From Zasmidium citrigriseum (Eukaryota > Ascomycota > Dothideomycetes > Mycosphaerellales > Mycosphaerellaceae): a DNA stretch of 64,000 nt. The notes below the pieces were generated by a model. It saw only the letters and a program-made list of their open reading frames with translations. It ran no database searches and was not told the origin of the DNA. Of this stretch, positions 23,052 through 34,558 are shown piece after piece (the first letter of the stretch is position 1; every line of letters begins with the position of its first letter). The stretch is from assembly GCA_002786025.1 (NCBI GenBank), contig NHNW01000005.1, positions 434,001-498,000 of the forward strand, written 5' to 3'. A program made the translations under genes and the position numbers.

Positions 23052-24931
23052 TCATCCCCACCATTCCTTTCCAACCATCCTCCTCACAGCCCTCGCCCTC
23101 TTCGCTGACGCCTGAAGTACTCCCTTGATGCCATCAAGAAAGCCAGTGTTGGCATACGCCTGCGAAGCATCCCAAGCCATCACGCCGCCGAAGCTCGCGA
23201 AGGTCTTGCAATACTCAATGATGGGCTTCAGGCCGCTGACGTCGACGTATCCGCTGCCCGCGGCGGTTTTACCTGCAGGAACACCGAGGAAGACCTTGAC
23301 GTCCTTGTTGGCTGATTTGGTCGTTGCCCAGTTGTCCCATGTCTCGAAGTTGAAATTGTTCTGAGTGGTTGAGTTGGCGACGAAGGCTTGCGTGCCGCAG
23401 TAGTTGTTGTAGAACTGGACGAAGATCTGGGTTATGTTAGTCCGCGGCATATCTAACATTTGATGTGCATGACTTACAGCATCAAACTTGACCTTGGTCA
23501 GTCCGGGTCCTCCATTCAACATGCTGTCGTCCGCTGCGTCCGGATAAGGACACTGGGGAGCGGCCGTAAGGAAATACTTCTTTGACTTGTCGCCGTCCAT
23601 GAGGGTTCTCAGTTGACCGGCGAATGCATTGAAGTTCTGCACAGACGTCTCCAGGTCGAGATCGAATCCATCGATGACAGCGTCGTGGAATGGCCGAACG
23701 GTCTTGGCTTGTCGTCGTGCATGACCGTGCGTGGTCTCGTAGCTGACTGTCTCTGCCGTGGGAGCTGCAGTTGCTGAGCTCTTGGTTGTGGCCTTGGCCT
23801 TTGCTGCTCTTGTGCTTGTTGTGTGAGTGATCTTCACGGTCTTCCTGTGTACACTTGTCGAGTGGGAGCTAGTCGTCGTGTGAAGGCTGATCGTCTTCTT
23901 GTGGTCATGTTGGGCTTGCGAGACGCTAGATTGTGTTGTGACTTGGTTAAGAGTAGCGGTTCTAGCTTCTGTCGAGACGCTCGATCGTATCGTCACCTGG
24001 TTAGTATTTGCGGTTCCGGCTTGCGTCGAGACACTCGATCGTGTCGTGGCCTGTATAGTACTTGCGGTTCCAGCTTCAGTGTCAACCTCCTCGAGCATTG
24101 TGACGAGCGTGGTGACTAGACTGAGTATCTCTATCTCGGAAGCACTCGTTGCCTGGTTTGTCAGTGTAGCAGTACTGTTCACGGTATTACCTTTCTCCAG
24201 CGATGTAGAGTTGACTGCGCTCGGAAGGACAGGAGCCAATGTTGTCGTTGCATTCCTGGAAGACTGAGTCTGCGTCGCCGGGGCGTTCCTTCCTGGTGCT
24301 GTAGAGTTGACGGTCGAGGTACTGTGTGCCGACCCAATCAAAGACGTTGTCGAGTTGGATGCTGATGGTACAATAGAGCTTGATGAGTTGGAGGCTCCTG
24401 ATGCAGGCCCGAAGGTATTCCAGACAAGATTCGCTGCCGCAACAGCTGCGTCCTTGCTTGCAAACCCGCCTTCTGTATAAGTCGCGCCTCCAATCGATAG
24501 CAGTATAGTCTTGCCGTACTTCTGCTGGCAGGTCTTGATATCGTCGCCGATCTGTGGGCAGTCCAGGAGCCCGGTATCTGGAAATACTGTGCAGTTATTG
24601 CCTTGGTTAGCGAAGTTTATGGTCGGTTCCCCACCTTGCCCTGTCGTGATTTGAACCATGAAAGCCATGGGAATGATGTCAATGTCTGTGTTGGCGCAGT
24701 ATGTAGAAAGACTTTGTTGTGCAAGATCTCCTGACGCTTGGTCTAGAAAAAAGGTCAGCAAGGACATCAAACAACACTTTTGGGATATGGGATCACGATA
24801 CTGTATGAGTTTTGGCCCCAATACATCACTACATTGTTAGAGCCATCGAAGCCAGCGGCAGACGCTCGACTCCAAAGGAAGGCAGAGGTCGCTAGGCCTG
24901 CCACTTTTGATCTTGAACGACGATGAGGCAT
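23052..24931 (-). CDS. Secreted GH18 chitinase (class III type) with Ser/Thr-rich insertion
   Basis: Exons 24931-24802, 24742-23478 and 23426-23052 give 589 aa. Introns are GTATCG...TCTAG and GTAAGT...CCCAG with CTAAC. The N-terminus is a short basic and hydrophobic leader ending near ASAAGFDG, then VVMYWGQNSY, the first strand of class III chitinases. TILLSIGGA is the second conserved block. The catalytic motif DGFDLDLE (about residue 396) is complete with its glutamate. FVQFYNNYC and GGVMAWDASQA close the barrel. The enzyme should hydrolyse chitin outside the cell or in the wall. Unusually, residues about 155-388 are a Ser/Thr-rich insertion, with a repeated RSSVST unit, placed between the SIGGA strand and the catalytic strand. 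Confidence 0.9.
23703..24408 (-). repeat. Low-complexity Ser/Thr-rich insertion with about 60-base repeats inside chitinase
   Basis: Codes for roughly 235 residues rich in Ser, Thr, Ala and Val. Between about 23925 and 24090 a unit of about 60 bases is repeated at least three times and encodes variants of NQVTxRSSVST. It stays in frame with the flanking GH18 barrel and would be heavily O-glycosylated. Confidence 0.7.
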
Positions 24932-26214
24932 CGTGCTCGTAGAAACGGGTGTGGGAAGAATGCGTCGCAGTCAGGAGAGAAAATCGCTTCAATGGCGAAT
25001 AGTCGAGTGGTGCAATGTTACACAGTGGAAAATTGGAAGATGGTGACTGCGCTCGAGAGTGTATCTGGCTTCAACTCTCTTATGTTCGTTTGGCAGCGCT
25101 TTTGCAGGCGCGTAGCCAAAAGGTTCTTCTTGCTTGTAGGCATAGCAACATGATGGATGTGCAAACGTCTTGGAGACCACCCAGTTATACAACATCAAGC
25201 GGCTTGGACAAAGTAAGACTGAGAGTCGAGCAGCCGTGGCGTTGTGATCAACCCAAGGTCGAGGTCTGCGTTGGTCGTGTCTGTACTAGTCGCCGTCTTG
25301 AGGATGACACTAGGCAACTCTGACGAGCTGCTCTGCCGTGTTGTTGTTAAGGCCAAGACACATCCAGAGTCATAGGCTCGCCGACTGGCATAGGAGGGCG
25401 TCAAGATGTTGCCTGGCCACGTTCGTTGAGAGTAATGCGTCGAATCCATGGTCCATTGTCACGGCCAGGCTGCTGTGCAAGACGTACCCGGTATACTTGA
25501 AACACGGTCTTTTTCTGAATGTCCTGCGCCATGGCCACGCGACCGTTGAACCACGAGCCGTGGCGGAAAATTGATGTTGCGATGATTGGGCGACGTTGAA
25601 GTTTCCAGTCTTTCCCTTCTTTGGGCAGTGCAGAGAGATGATTGTTGAAACGCTGTCAATACAGCTCGTTTCCAGGGCAACCACCAATTTTGACTTCATC
25701 CTCGCAGAACAGCATTGAAAGAATTCATCAAAAGCATACGAGCTGTTCGTTCATCGTTGTTGGGACCAGAGGTCATGGACGGATCCTCAAAGTCGCCCTA
25801 CTCGACGGCGATGGGTCGAGGAAGGAAAGCTCGTCGAGGTGTGCTCATCGGCGTAGCAGTTCCCTCCTGCTCCTGGCTGCCGACTTCGGTGACCACCTCG
25901 GCGTTCGCACTCTTCCTTCTGACAATCTCCATTCCTTCACGGGGACGAATGTGGAAGTCGACGAGAGGCAGACGTTCAGAACGTGGTGAAACACGACTGC
26001 CATGTCTCGAGCTGCGTGACTACCCCTCGTGAGCCCCGGACGTAAGCCGGGAATGAGATCTGACGAGCTCCGATAATCAGGAGCAGGATGATGGTTTGCA
26101 GGAGCAACTTCAAACCTCTGGGATATATAAACCAAGTTCAAAACTGCGGAATTGAGTGTAAACAGATATCTTCACGAGTTCGTTGGCGAAAAACTTGCCA
26201 ATATCCGATTCATC
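24932..26214. other. Intergenic region
   Basis: 1.28 kb between the divergent chitinase and YrdC-domain genes. Only short unconvincing open frames; no repeat, RNA gene or known motif recognised. Confidence 0.5.
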
Positions 26215-27059
26215 ATGTCTCCATCCGTCTCAAAAGTCAAGATCCCCAACATCGCCGAAGATGCACGCCGCACATTCGAAGTATTGACTAGCGGCGGACT
26301 GGCCATCGTACCTTTGAGTGTCGGCTATGGCATCGTGGCTACGGACCCTGTCGCTCTACAACGAGCCTTCGAAACAAAGCAGCGGAAACCACACAAGCGG
26401 CATGCCATGATCGGCAGCTATGCTCTGCACAAAGAGATACACGTACTGGCTGAGCGAGAGGCCGGCATGGTAGAGCTCTTGACAAGAACGCTGGATATGC
26501 CACTCGGCGTTGTGGCGCCATTTCGAAAGGACCATCCGCTGATTCAGAAGTTGGGCACGGAGCTGTTGGCGAGAAGCTCCATGACGACACCTTCTCTATG
26601 CTTGTAAGTCGCTCGGAAAGTGTCAAAACGATGCTGATTTTGCTTAGGTGAATGGAGGACCTTTCCAAGACGAACTCTCTCGCTTGGCTGTGGAAGCTGG
26701 AATCCCGTTGATGGGCTGTTCGTTTTCCAACTTCGACATTGTAAGAGCTTGACTGATAGTTTGTCTCAGCATCGGCGAACATGACTGGCAAAGGGACCAA
26801 GTCCTTTGCAGAAGATATCGAACCAGAGATCCTCGCCGCGGCAGACATCGTGATCGATTACGGCAAACAGAAGCACTGCCACCCTCGTCCATCCTCGACC
26901 ATGATCAATTTCAAGGACGTTTCTCTGATTCGATATGGTGCCTGCTACGACAGCATCAAGGATGTCATGGCACGATTTTACAGCATCGAACTACCCGATG
27001 ATCCAGGGAGGCAAAACCTGTTTTCAGGGCATGTGGGTGAGCAGGCCAACACATACTAA
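26215..27059 (+). pseudogene. YrdC/Sua5-domain protein gene with an apparent one-base frameshift
   Basis: Exons read as 26215-26603, 26648-26717 and 26770-27059; introns GTAAGT...CTTAG and GTTCGT...TCTCAG. Protein signals are VLTSGGLAIVPLSVGYGIV, KQRKPHKRHAM (the KxR-rich core of the YrdC fold), then SANMTGKGTKSF and a C-terminus ending in FSGHVGEQANTY. Sua5/YrdC proteins make threonylcarbamoyl-AMP for tRNA t6A; fungal paralogues of this length have less clear roles. The exon sum is 749, one short of a multiple of three. The similarity leaves the N-terminal frame after LLARSS (about 26578) and resumes one base out of register at DDTFSML, with no room for an intron. It is either a broken copy or a sequence error. 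The gene ends 22 bases from the convergent methyltransferase. Confidence 0.65.
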
Positions 27060-27081
27060 GTCGACGATCTTTTTGATTAGA

Positions 27082-28125
27082 CTACTCAGGCTTCTTCCCA
27101 ATTGTCACATGGAACACCTGATATTTACCAGCTTCGGGCAAAAGTGTCCACCTCATATCTGCTCTCATCGCGTCAACCTCCTCTTTGTTTCTTGCACTTT
27201 CCGATCCGTCGTCTAGCATTTTCTGTATCATATGGTGTAGCATAGTCGGCACGGCCGTCGTTGAATACTCCCCGAACGCTCGCATCTCTGGCGTACTTTC
27301 TGTGTTCCCACAAAACGGCCAGCGGTATTCGAACTGGCGAATCTCGACGAAGCCCGCTTCCTCCATCCATCGTTTGGCGAGCTTGCCGCATTGGAATGAC
27401 ATGCCTCGTTCCTGCTCACATACCGTGCTGAGGCGGCGAAGCCAAGACCAGCCCTTGCTGACTATTGTGTTGTTGATATCGTACCAGTCCCATGCCAGAT
27501 CATGAATCTCAACCCAACCGCCAGGTTTCAGCAGCTCGTACTCTTTGCATATGAAAGCAGGCCAGTCCGTCATGCCACATATGAGCAGGCGGCTGAATAT
27601 GTAATCGAAAAGATCGGTATGCGCAGGAAGCCGCGGTCTTTCGAGAATGGGGGTCCATTGAGACGGCGCTTGAGTCGCGGCGTTGCCTTGGAAAAAGCTG
27701 ACATTGGCTGCGTGATGTCGAATCGACGGGACAGCAGAGAGGTCCAGGCCTATACATTCGGCTCGAGGAAACTTCTCAGACATCAGGTCTGTCACGATGC
27801 CGGTGCCGCAGCCAATATCGAGTAAGCGTTGGCATTTACCGGCTTTGATCGGAGCGTGCAAGACATGTCCGTCCATCATGTTGGATAGGTGCAAGGCTTG
27901 AATTTCGAGTCGAAGATGCTCTTGGAAGCTGTTGACACTTGTAAGCTTGTGCAACTGTTCTTCCAGAGGTGATGAGTACTCATTGGGAAGGGCATAGTGT
28001 GCTTTTTCATCCTGATGGTAGGTGGGATTGCGCTCGTCGGCCGCGATGGAGCTTCTTCTGTAGACAGCGTTCACAGCCCGTTCAGGAGTCTCACCGAACA
28101 GATCAACGAGAGATGCTGGCGCCAT
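27082..28125 (-). CDS. LaeA-like SAM-dependent methyltransferase
   Basis: Intronless, 347 aa, ATG at 28125 (MAPASLVDLFG). Motif I is LLDIGCGTGIVTDLM (about residue 100), followed by the acidic IGLDLS of motif II and LLKPGGWVEIHD of motif III/post-II. This class I fold without an attached domain is typical of the large fungal LaeA-like family, which includes regulators and small-molecule methyltransferases. The substrate is not apparent. It is 27 kb from the NRPS start region and not obviously part of the siderophore cluster. It is convergent with the YrdC gene. Confidence 0.85.
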   Translation of the reverse strand: MAPASLVDLFGETPERAVNAVYRRSSIAADERNPTYHQDEKAHYALPNEYSSPLEEQLHKLTSVNSFQEHLRLEIQALHLSNMMDGHVLHAPIKAGKCQRLLDIGCGTGIVTDLMSEKFPRAECIGLDLSAVPSIRHHAANVSFFQGNAATQAPSQWTPILERPRLPAHTDLFDYIFSRLLICGMTDWPAFICKEYELLKPGGWVEIHDLAWDWYDINNTIVSKGWSWLRRLSTVCEQERGMSFQCGKLAKRWMEEAGFVEIRQFEYRWPFCGNTESTPEMRAFGEYSTTAVPTMLHHMIQKMLDDGSESARNKEEVDAMRADMRWTLLPEAGKYQVFHVTIGKKPE

Positions 28126-28714
28126 GATTTGGGTGGGAGGAAAGATAGGTATGAGGAGGGAAAGACTGCCCCGACGTAAGAGATACTCGCAAGATGACGA
28201 GCGCGCTCAGCATTCTTATACAAACCACGGCACCGTATCATGACCGCCAGCCGGCCAGCCCAAAGAAGACTGTTCATCGCAGTCTCCGTGCCCTTGTCGC
28301 CCATTGCTGCAAGCAGAGCGTGTCCAGCTCTGATCGAGGTCCTTAACAAGCCACGATGCTCTATAGTGCAATGCGGGTCTGGGCACAACTTCCGAAAAAG
28401 GAAGCTGGACTAAGAATCGGGAGCTCTCTTGCGCAAGACGGCCATGCAAGAAGGGGAACACTACAAAAGTTTATGCACACGCAAAGGCGCTGTGCCCGCC
28501 AGACTGTATCGACCTCAGCTGAGGATGGCAGTGCTATCTCCTACATAGCAGCGTAGCAAAAGCCCATCCAGCCAGCCACATGCAGAGCCATCGGAGCAGC
28601 CGAGGCCTGAGAAAAGCACGCACGCATGTCCTTGCAACAGCTTCTGGACGTACATGCACAGCGCACCATTCTTCTCTTCCGTCCACAAGATGTTGAACAG
28701 TCTCATAGTGCAGT
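28126..28714. other. Intergenic region
   Basis: 589 bases between the methyltransferase start and the 3' end of the next minus-strand gene. It includes the methyltransferase promoter. No gene recognised. Confidence 0.5.
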
Positions 28715-29764
28715 TCACCACAAGTGCATGGCGTCAGCCTCCTCCACGATCTCGACAGCAGGCCGCTCTCCGGCTTCAACGATATGGCGTTCCAGCGGCG
28801 ACTTCCAAGGAGCTCGCCATTTCTCAGGATGATCGTATCGCAGCTCAAGCGATACTTTGGGACCAGGCTCTCTAGCCCTGGCCGCATCGATGAGATCTGC
28901 AATGGTCTGCTTGAACGTGGAGGTTCCACTGAAGCCTTTGCGACAGGCGAGGTTCAGAATGTCCGTCGTCGCGCCAGCTCTGTGGTGGTCTCTTGGATGT
29001 AGACTGAGGGCGATGACCAGGATGAGATGGAACGTTTGCAGGCGCGGCAGTTGTGACAGAAGCGAAGCCATTCCCGCAGTAGCACTGTAGAAGACACCGG
29101 GATATTGCTGCCGTTCGAAAGCAAGTTCGATGCGCAGGGAGAGTTCGAAGTGGCGGATAGGATGGGGAAGGTCGAGCACAAAAGGCGGAAGAATGGCAAC
29201 CTTGCCTCCACGATCTCCTTGAAAGACGACTTTGGAGGATATAATGGAAGTGTTGAGTATGGCCTCTTCGGCCAGGGGCTGAAGCTTGAAATTCACCGGC
29301 GAGTCTCCAATGATGGACCTTGCTGTCTGGCGAAGAGATGTACGGTGTTCCAGGTAGAGTTGCCGCTGGGTGTCTCGAGCGACATATTCCAAGATGGTCA
29401 ATACAAGTTCTTTGGGCAGCTGAGTAGCCATGGCTTCAACCATGTGACGGTTCCTCTCCCAACGATTGATCTCCCGCATGCATTCAAGTCGGCATTGGGG
29501 AACGCGACACTGGTGAGAGCGGAGAAAGTGCCGGGGAGGGTCTTGACAGCCTTGACGAAGCAAGCAGTCCAGAGCATCGGCTTCGGTAGACGGATTCTCT
29601 TCAATGTATACGGCCGACCGGTGGACGTTGGGCTCCCAGACGGGGCGGTTTCCCCATCTGTCCGGCGACTCGTCTTCCTGGAGCGGCCAGGCGTCTCCTC
29701 TGCGCAGCCGGCCCTGACCCTGACCTAGACGGCCTCTTACCGAGGGGCGCACGCCGAGTGCCAT
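28715..29764 (-). CDS. Hypothetical protein with an F-box-like segment
   Basis: Open frame of 349 aa from the ATG at 29764 (MALGVRPSV), without introns. An N-terminal Arg-rich region is followed near residue 115 by QLPKELVLTILEYVARDTQR, which resembles the first helices of an F-box. The rest is Leu-rich and looks like the LRR-lacking fungal F-box proteins that judge secondary-structure predictors rather than motif scans. No catalytic motif is visible. If the F-box holds, the protein would bind Skp1 in an SCF ubiquitin ligase. A competing open frame of about 200 codons lies on the opposite strand but shows no similarity I recognise. Confidence 0.55.
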   Translation of the reverse strand: MALGVRPSVRGRLGQGQGRLRRGDAWPLQEDESPDRWGNRPVWEPNVHRSAVYIEENPSTEADALDCLLRQGCQDPPRHFLRSHQCRVPQCRLECMREINRWERNRHMVEAMATQLPKELVLTILEYVARDTQRQLYLEHRTSLRQTARSIIGDSPVNFKLQPLAEEAILNTSIISSKVVFQGDRGGKVAILPPFVLDLPHPIRHFELSLRIELAFERQQYPGVFYSATAGMASLLSQLPRLQTFHLILVIALSLHPRDHHRAGATTDILNLACRKGFSGTSTFKQTIADLIDAARAREPGPKVSLELRYDHPEKWRAPWKSPLERHIVEAGERPAVEIVEEADAMHLW

Positions 29765-30011
29765 CGTCACTTGTTCGCCCGCGGTGTTGGAATCTGCAGG
29801 TACAAGCTGGGTGGTTGCGTGAATGTTGAAGTGATGAGTGAGCAGGAGCAACAGGAGGCAGCAGAGGAGGGTGACGCAAACGCTAGCGCGCGCACTAGCG
29901 CCTCGCTTGCAGCAGCCGAAAACTCTAAAATCATGCGCTCCTGTGCGCCTCCAACTTCGCCATCAACACTTCTGTCAACTTGACAAGCTGTACATCATCC
30001 CATCGACAGTG

Positions 30012-30842
30012 ATGCCTTCCGATACAAACGCGCCGGAGGGCGTACACAGTTATGAGTCGGCGGAGCAGATGCCGCATGACATCGCGAAATACTGGCATCA
30101 GCGCCACAACATCTTCTCCAAGTACGACGATGGCATCTGGCTGACCGACGACGCCTGGTTTGGCGTCACTCCAGAGCCCGTGGCCCAGTAAGATATCATA
30201 CATGCTCCCGCACACGACCGATCTGACATGTTTGCAGGAAGATAGCAGAACATGTCGCCACCGCACCTGCCGCCAAGGCCATTCTCATCGATGCTTTTGC
30301 TGGTGCCGGCGGCAATGTCATCTCCTTTGCTCGCAGCGGCCGCTGGAAGCAAATCTTCGCCGTCGAAAAGGACCCAAAGACTCTTGCCTGCGCCAAGCAC
30401 AATGCTGAGGTGTATGGCGTGGCCAAGAAGATCTTCTGGATTCAAGGCGACATCTTCGACGTCTTAAAGACGCGGCTGAAATCCACCGCCAAGAATGCTG
30501 TCATTTTTGCCAGTCCACCATGGGGAGGTCAGTACCAAGGCAAATGTACTCAGTTACTCCTGCTGATGTTCTGCAGGCCCGACGTACACAGATTACGACG
30601 TGTTCGATCTCTCGTACATGGAGCCCTATTCGCTGAAGGACCTGTACGAAGCATTCTCCAGCGCTTCCAGCGACGTCGCCCTCTACCTGCCACGAACGTC
30701 CGATATCCGCCAACTCGCGAAGTACGGCAAGAAGGATGAGAAGTTGCAGGTTGTCCATTACTGTATGCGCGGTGCGAGCAAGGCACTGTGCGTCTATTAC
30801 GGCTCTTTCGCGACGAATCTGGACTCGGCCGGTGCAGAATGA
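30012..30842 (+). CDS. TGS1: TGS1-type RNA cap trimethylguanosine synthase
   Basis: Exons 30012-30187, 30238-30527 and 30577-30842 give 243 aa, about the size of yeast-type compact TGS1. Introns are GTAAGA...TGCAG and GTCAGT...TGCAG. Signals in order: KYWHQRHNIFSKYDDGIWL (the substrate-binding start of the fold), DAFAGAGGN (SAM motif I), AVEKDPKTLACAKHNAEVYG (motif II), and SPPWGGPTYTDYDVFDL, whose SPPWGGP is the family's catalytic motif IV with the cap-stacking tryptophan. It hypermethylates the m7G cap of snRNA, snoRNA and telomerase RNA. It is divergent from the F-box-like gene. Confidence 0.93.
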
Positions 30843-31166
30843 GCATCAACCGACGACCAAGGCATCCTCCATCCTTAGTGAGAGCTTGGGCATGTCGACA
30901 GTCCGGACTGCAGTGCCACGCCCTCGAGGCAAAGCGTCCTCAAACGAACGTATTCCTCACCGTATCCTTCAACTGGTTACCCATGCTGAACCGATCATCT
31001 CAAAGACGTGTATCCGTCGCCGGTTTAGAAGACGTTGAACTGAAGTGCGGCGATTGCCGAGGGTCCTTGAAGTCACTGGGGTCACATGAAGTTCTCTTCA
31101 GGACAAATTCATCACGCCAACATTCTGAACGCTAAAAGGCTCTTTCGCTTCAAGAGCGTCTTCAAA
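30843..31166. other. Convergent 3' intergenic region
   Basis: 324 bases between the convergent TGS1 and sulfite oxidase genes. No feature recognised. Confidence 0.5.
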
Positions 31167-33240
31167 TCACGAGTCTGATTGCTCCATCCGCACACGATGC
31201 CATGCATTACCGAGCAGTCCTCGAAAATTCCAAATCCCGTCCATGGTCTGCGGCTGGCAGTTGTGTGCCTCGTCCACAGCTTTCACGACAAACTCTGCGT
31301 CGTTCGATACCTCATCTTTGGTCCATTCGACGTTCCAAAGAGTCCAAGCCCAGCGTCTAGTACCTTTGGCATCATCCTTTCGCAAGCACGCCTGCTTCCA
31401 AGTCTTGCCACCGTCTGCGGACACATCGACTCGAACGATTCTTCGACCACCTCCGCTATAAGCAAAGCCCTGCACTGAGACAGGTGACTGCTTGCTCGAT
31501 CTAACGATGTTGGTGATGGCGCTTTGGACTGGCAGTTCTTGAATGCTCTGGGCCTCGTCCCAGTCTTTCTGGCACAGATCGGCAGCTCTAACGTTGGGTC
31601 CGAAGCACTTGTAGTCTCGATTGTGCCAGTTGCTCTGCGACTCTTCACAGCTAATACGAACTCGCTCGACCTGGTCGAAATTAGCATTCACAATTCCACC
31701 TCAAACGGAGACGACGGCGTACCCATTTGACGCTGCGTGTGGCAACGCTTCCTGGGACTATCGCTCGCAGAGGGCCTCCATGATCTCGTGGCATTGGTTC
31801 GCCATTCATCTCCCAGGCCAGAAGGACGTCAGAAGCTGGATTCAAGGCGGTGTGGAGCGGAATGGACTGCTCGTATGTGTCACTGGGGGCGCAAAAGTGA
31901 ATGTGTCGATCAGCATCTGGATCATTGGGGCAAGCAGTGCAAGCGCTGTCGACGTCGTATCCGGAAGCCAGCAGTACATCCCGGAGACGTACACCCGTGA
32001 AGTCGGCGGTACCAATGGCGCCCACACTCCAGGCCAGGCCAGAAGTCTTTCCGTTCTCGGCTTTGTTCATCTCGCCTCTGCGGTTGCCGGCGCACTATCC
32101 TACTGTCAGTGACTTGGACTTGTAGCAACTGCATACAATTATCTGGCGGCTGCCGCATACCTGCAAAGTTACAGTCACCGTGAGCTGTTTGAACTTCTGT
32201 TTGAGATCTTCAATCGAATACGACAGCTCCTCGCCATCAGACAGCTCAATTTCAAGACGATGCTCCTTCGGATCGATTCGAGGTACCTGGGTCAAGTCAG
32301 TCAAACAAATCCCTGTCTCGTGGATTCAACCTACCCAGAGATGATTTCGAACGAAGAACAAACGAAGAGGGGTCAGGAAGTCCACCAGCAGGTTTCCGGG
32401 TGTCTCTGCGTTGCACGGTTTCGCAGTTTGGACAATTAAACTGGGATCACGCTCCGGGTCGTCTTTGAATGGATCTTCTATGGCATTGCAACCATTCCCG
32501 AGCACGCTCCAATCGATTTTTCCATCGGCATCGAGGTCCTTAGCGTCAACTTCGCCGATGTAGAAGTCGTTCAAGATCTGGCGCACTTCTGGCTTGTTGT
32601 GGATGCTGAACAGCTTCCAGTATGGATCGATACTTCCACCGCACGCCCGGAGGATCACCTTACCGCCCGGATGTGCCGCGACGAAATCTGTAATATCGTA
32701 GATGGAGGTACCTTGGATCACCCACTGGCTGTCTGCGTTTTGGTCATGTTTGGCAACCTCTGCCAAGCGGAATGTCTGCGTGTCGTGATGGTCCTCTCGA
32801 AGACAGTCAGCATCACCACATCGCGCAGCGACGGCATTCTACGCACCTTTTGGCTCATCAATATGGACACTGTCGTCGACAGCCTTGATATCAACATGCT
32901 CTTTCACCCAGGTCGTCACAGGAGCTGCCAACACGGCCACGGCAGAGGCACCGAAGAGTATCGCCAACGCTCCGGCAGCATTACTTCTCTTGGGCTGCCC
33001 ATGCTTGCTGTGCCATTGTTCCCACGAAGCTCTCGTTCCGACACCTCGACGAGGCTGGTATGGTATCCTTATACACCTCTTTCCACCAGGCTGCCTCACG
33101 CCGGGCGCAATCTGAGTGACGTGATTCGCCGACGACGAGGAAAGGCTGCGAAACTGTCCAATCGGAGCCCAGCCGACTCTCGAGACTTCGGCAAGTGGTT
33201 TCGGCGTGCCGATGAGTGTCTGGAGCCGAATGGGAGGCAT
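31167..33240 (-). CDS. Sulfite oxidase with N-terminal mitochondrial leader, membrane segment and cytochrome b5 domain
   Basis: Five exons: 33240-32847, 32795-32335, 32286-32161, 32094-31723 and 31670-31167, giving 618 aa. The N-terminus is Arg-rich and lacks acidic residues (MPPIRLQTLIGTP), followed by a hydrophobic helix GALAILFGASAVAVLAA, as expected for import into the mitochondrial intermembrane space. The cytochrome b5 domain has AAHPGGK with the heme His. The molybdenum-cofactor domain has LQCAGNRRGEM, whose Cys binds Mo, and RDHGGPLRAIVPG. The C-terminal Mo-co dimerisation domain follows (ESQSNWHNRDYK; RRIVRVDVSADGGKTW). This is the animal-type layout. It oxidises sulfite to sulfate and passes electrons to cytochrome c, detoxifying sulfite. 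It has no FAD reductase domain, so it is not nitrate reductase. Confidence 0.92.
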
Positions 33241-33507
33241 TTTGGGCCGGTTTGGGTGATTCTGGCAGCGAAACAGAGGTAGCGCAGATGGCGTGCTCAC
33301 AGAATGTGGGGACCCAGGAGACTTTTGGAGCTGGCCTCCGGTCATGTGACGACCCCCCCTCAACCGCCGCTCAGCCGACAGGCCGGATATCAGGCGCTGT
33401 GGGTGGTCGCGCTGGCGAGCAACCGGGACTGATAAACGTCTGCCAGCACATTGATGGATTTGATTGATACGACCGACCAAGCGCTTGCTGATGATTTGCT
33501 AGCCTAT

Positions 33508-34242
33508 CTATCCTTCTCCGATCTGCATCTCAATCCCTTCGACCTTCAACGCTTCCTGCACGCTTGGCAATTGCTCGACTTTGCGAGCCACGCTGCGAAA
33601 GCGTGGGTACTGCTTCATATCAAAGTTGCCAGCGCATCCCCATCTCCAGAATGTGCTGCGTGGATGAGCAATTGCCATCGATTCAGGCAAACACGGTACT
33701 CACTGTAGCATGAAATCCACCGCCGTCAGATGACGGCCGACAGCAAACCCTGACTCATCGAGCGAGCTCTCAAGAATGCGGAAGCCTTTGAGGATGGTGT
33801 TTTTGCCTTCAGCTTTCACTGCTTCCTCGGCCTCTGCAAAGGCTTGAAAACCAACCATTCGACTTGGTCTCCAGTATCCCGCGAAGCCATACTCGTTCAA
33901 AGTCGTACTCAGCCAGGACATCCACTGCAAGACCTTGGCCGTCTCAACTGCATCAACGCCAGTCATGCCCGGCTGCGGAGCCAGGCTGGAGATGTAGAAC
34001 AGGACGGCTGAGAGTTCAGTGATGGTTATCTGCCCGTCGATGGTCAATGCCGGAACGTATCCCATCGGGCTGATCTTGAGAAAGGCTTCGCGAGTGAGGC
34101 CAGTGCCCTCGGCGCCTTCGTACAATCGGTTTGGTCCTTCCTTCATGGGTATAGAGGTGAAAGGTAGGTTGAGCTCGAGGAGAAGCATATGCGCAGCGAT
34201 TGAACACGCTCCATCTTTGCGGTACAGCGTCAGACGAGCCAT
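33508..34242 (-). CDS. Glutathione S-transferase-like protein
   Basis: Exons 34242-33704 and 33655-33508 give 228 aa, the usual GST length. The intron is GTGAGT...ACGCAG. The N-terminal thioredoxin fold shows LTLYRKDGACSIAAHMLL with the possible active-site Ser/Cys, then PMGYVPALTIDG (cis-Pro loop) and TELSAVLFYIS (glutathione binding). The C-terminal helical domain has GRHLTAVDFML, the N-capping motif. It would conjugate or reduce small electrophiles in the cytosol. It is divergent from the FAD monooxygenase across 316 bases, which suggests co-regulation. The substrate is unknown. Confidence 0.88.
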
Positions 34243-34558
34243 GGTGACTGTGGGCAGATTTGGGGCGATGTTCTGGTTGAAAGGTGTTCAACATGCTGAC
34301 AAAGATACCTGTGAAGCTGCTCATCCGCCTTCCGCGAGCCGCGTACCGTTTTCATGCGGCTTGGCCATCAATTGATGTCACAACAAGCTCGCTGTGACGG
34401 GTGTATCCCGCTGACCTCGATCGCAAGTGAAGATTGAAATGGCATACGCCCAAACGTAATGGAAGACCGAAAGCCCTCGTCGCCACCCACCGGACGGCCC
34501 CGGCTTACGCAGGAGCTGAGCAGTATATCTTGGCCGCTTTCCATCAGAAACGTCCCTC
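34243..34558. promoter_or_regulatory. Short divergent promoter between GST and FAD monooxygenase
   Basis: 316 bases separate the two divergent ATGs. No specific operator recognised. Confidence 0.55.

Noticed and set aside
29105..29728. 207-codon frame on plus opposite the F-box-like gene
   Set aside because: The minus frame is longer and carries an F-box-like segment; the plus frame shows no similarity.
31167..33240. Nitrate reductase, because of cytochrome b5 plus molybdenum domains
   Set aside because: Cytochrome b5 is N-terminal and there is no FAD/NADH reductase domain; the order is that of sulfite oxidase.
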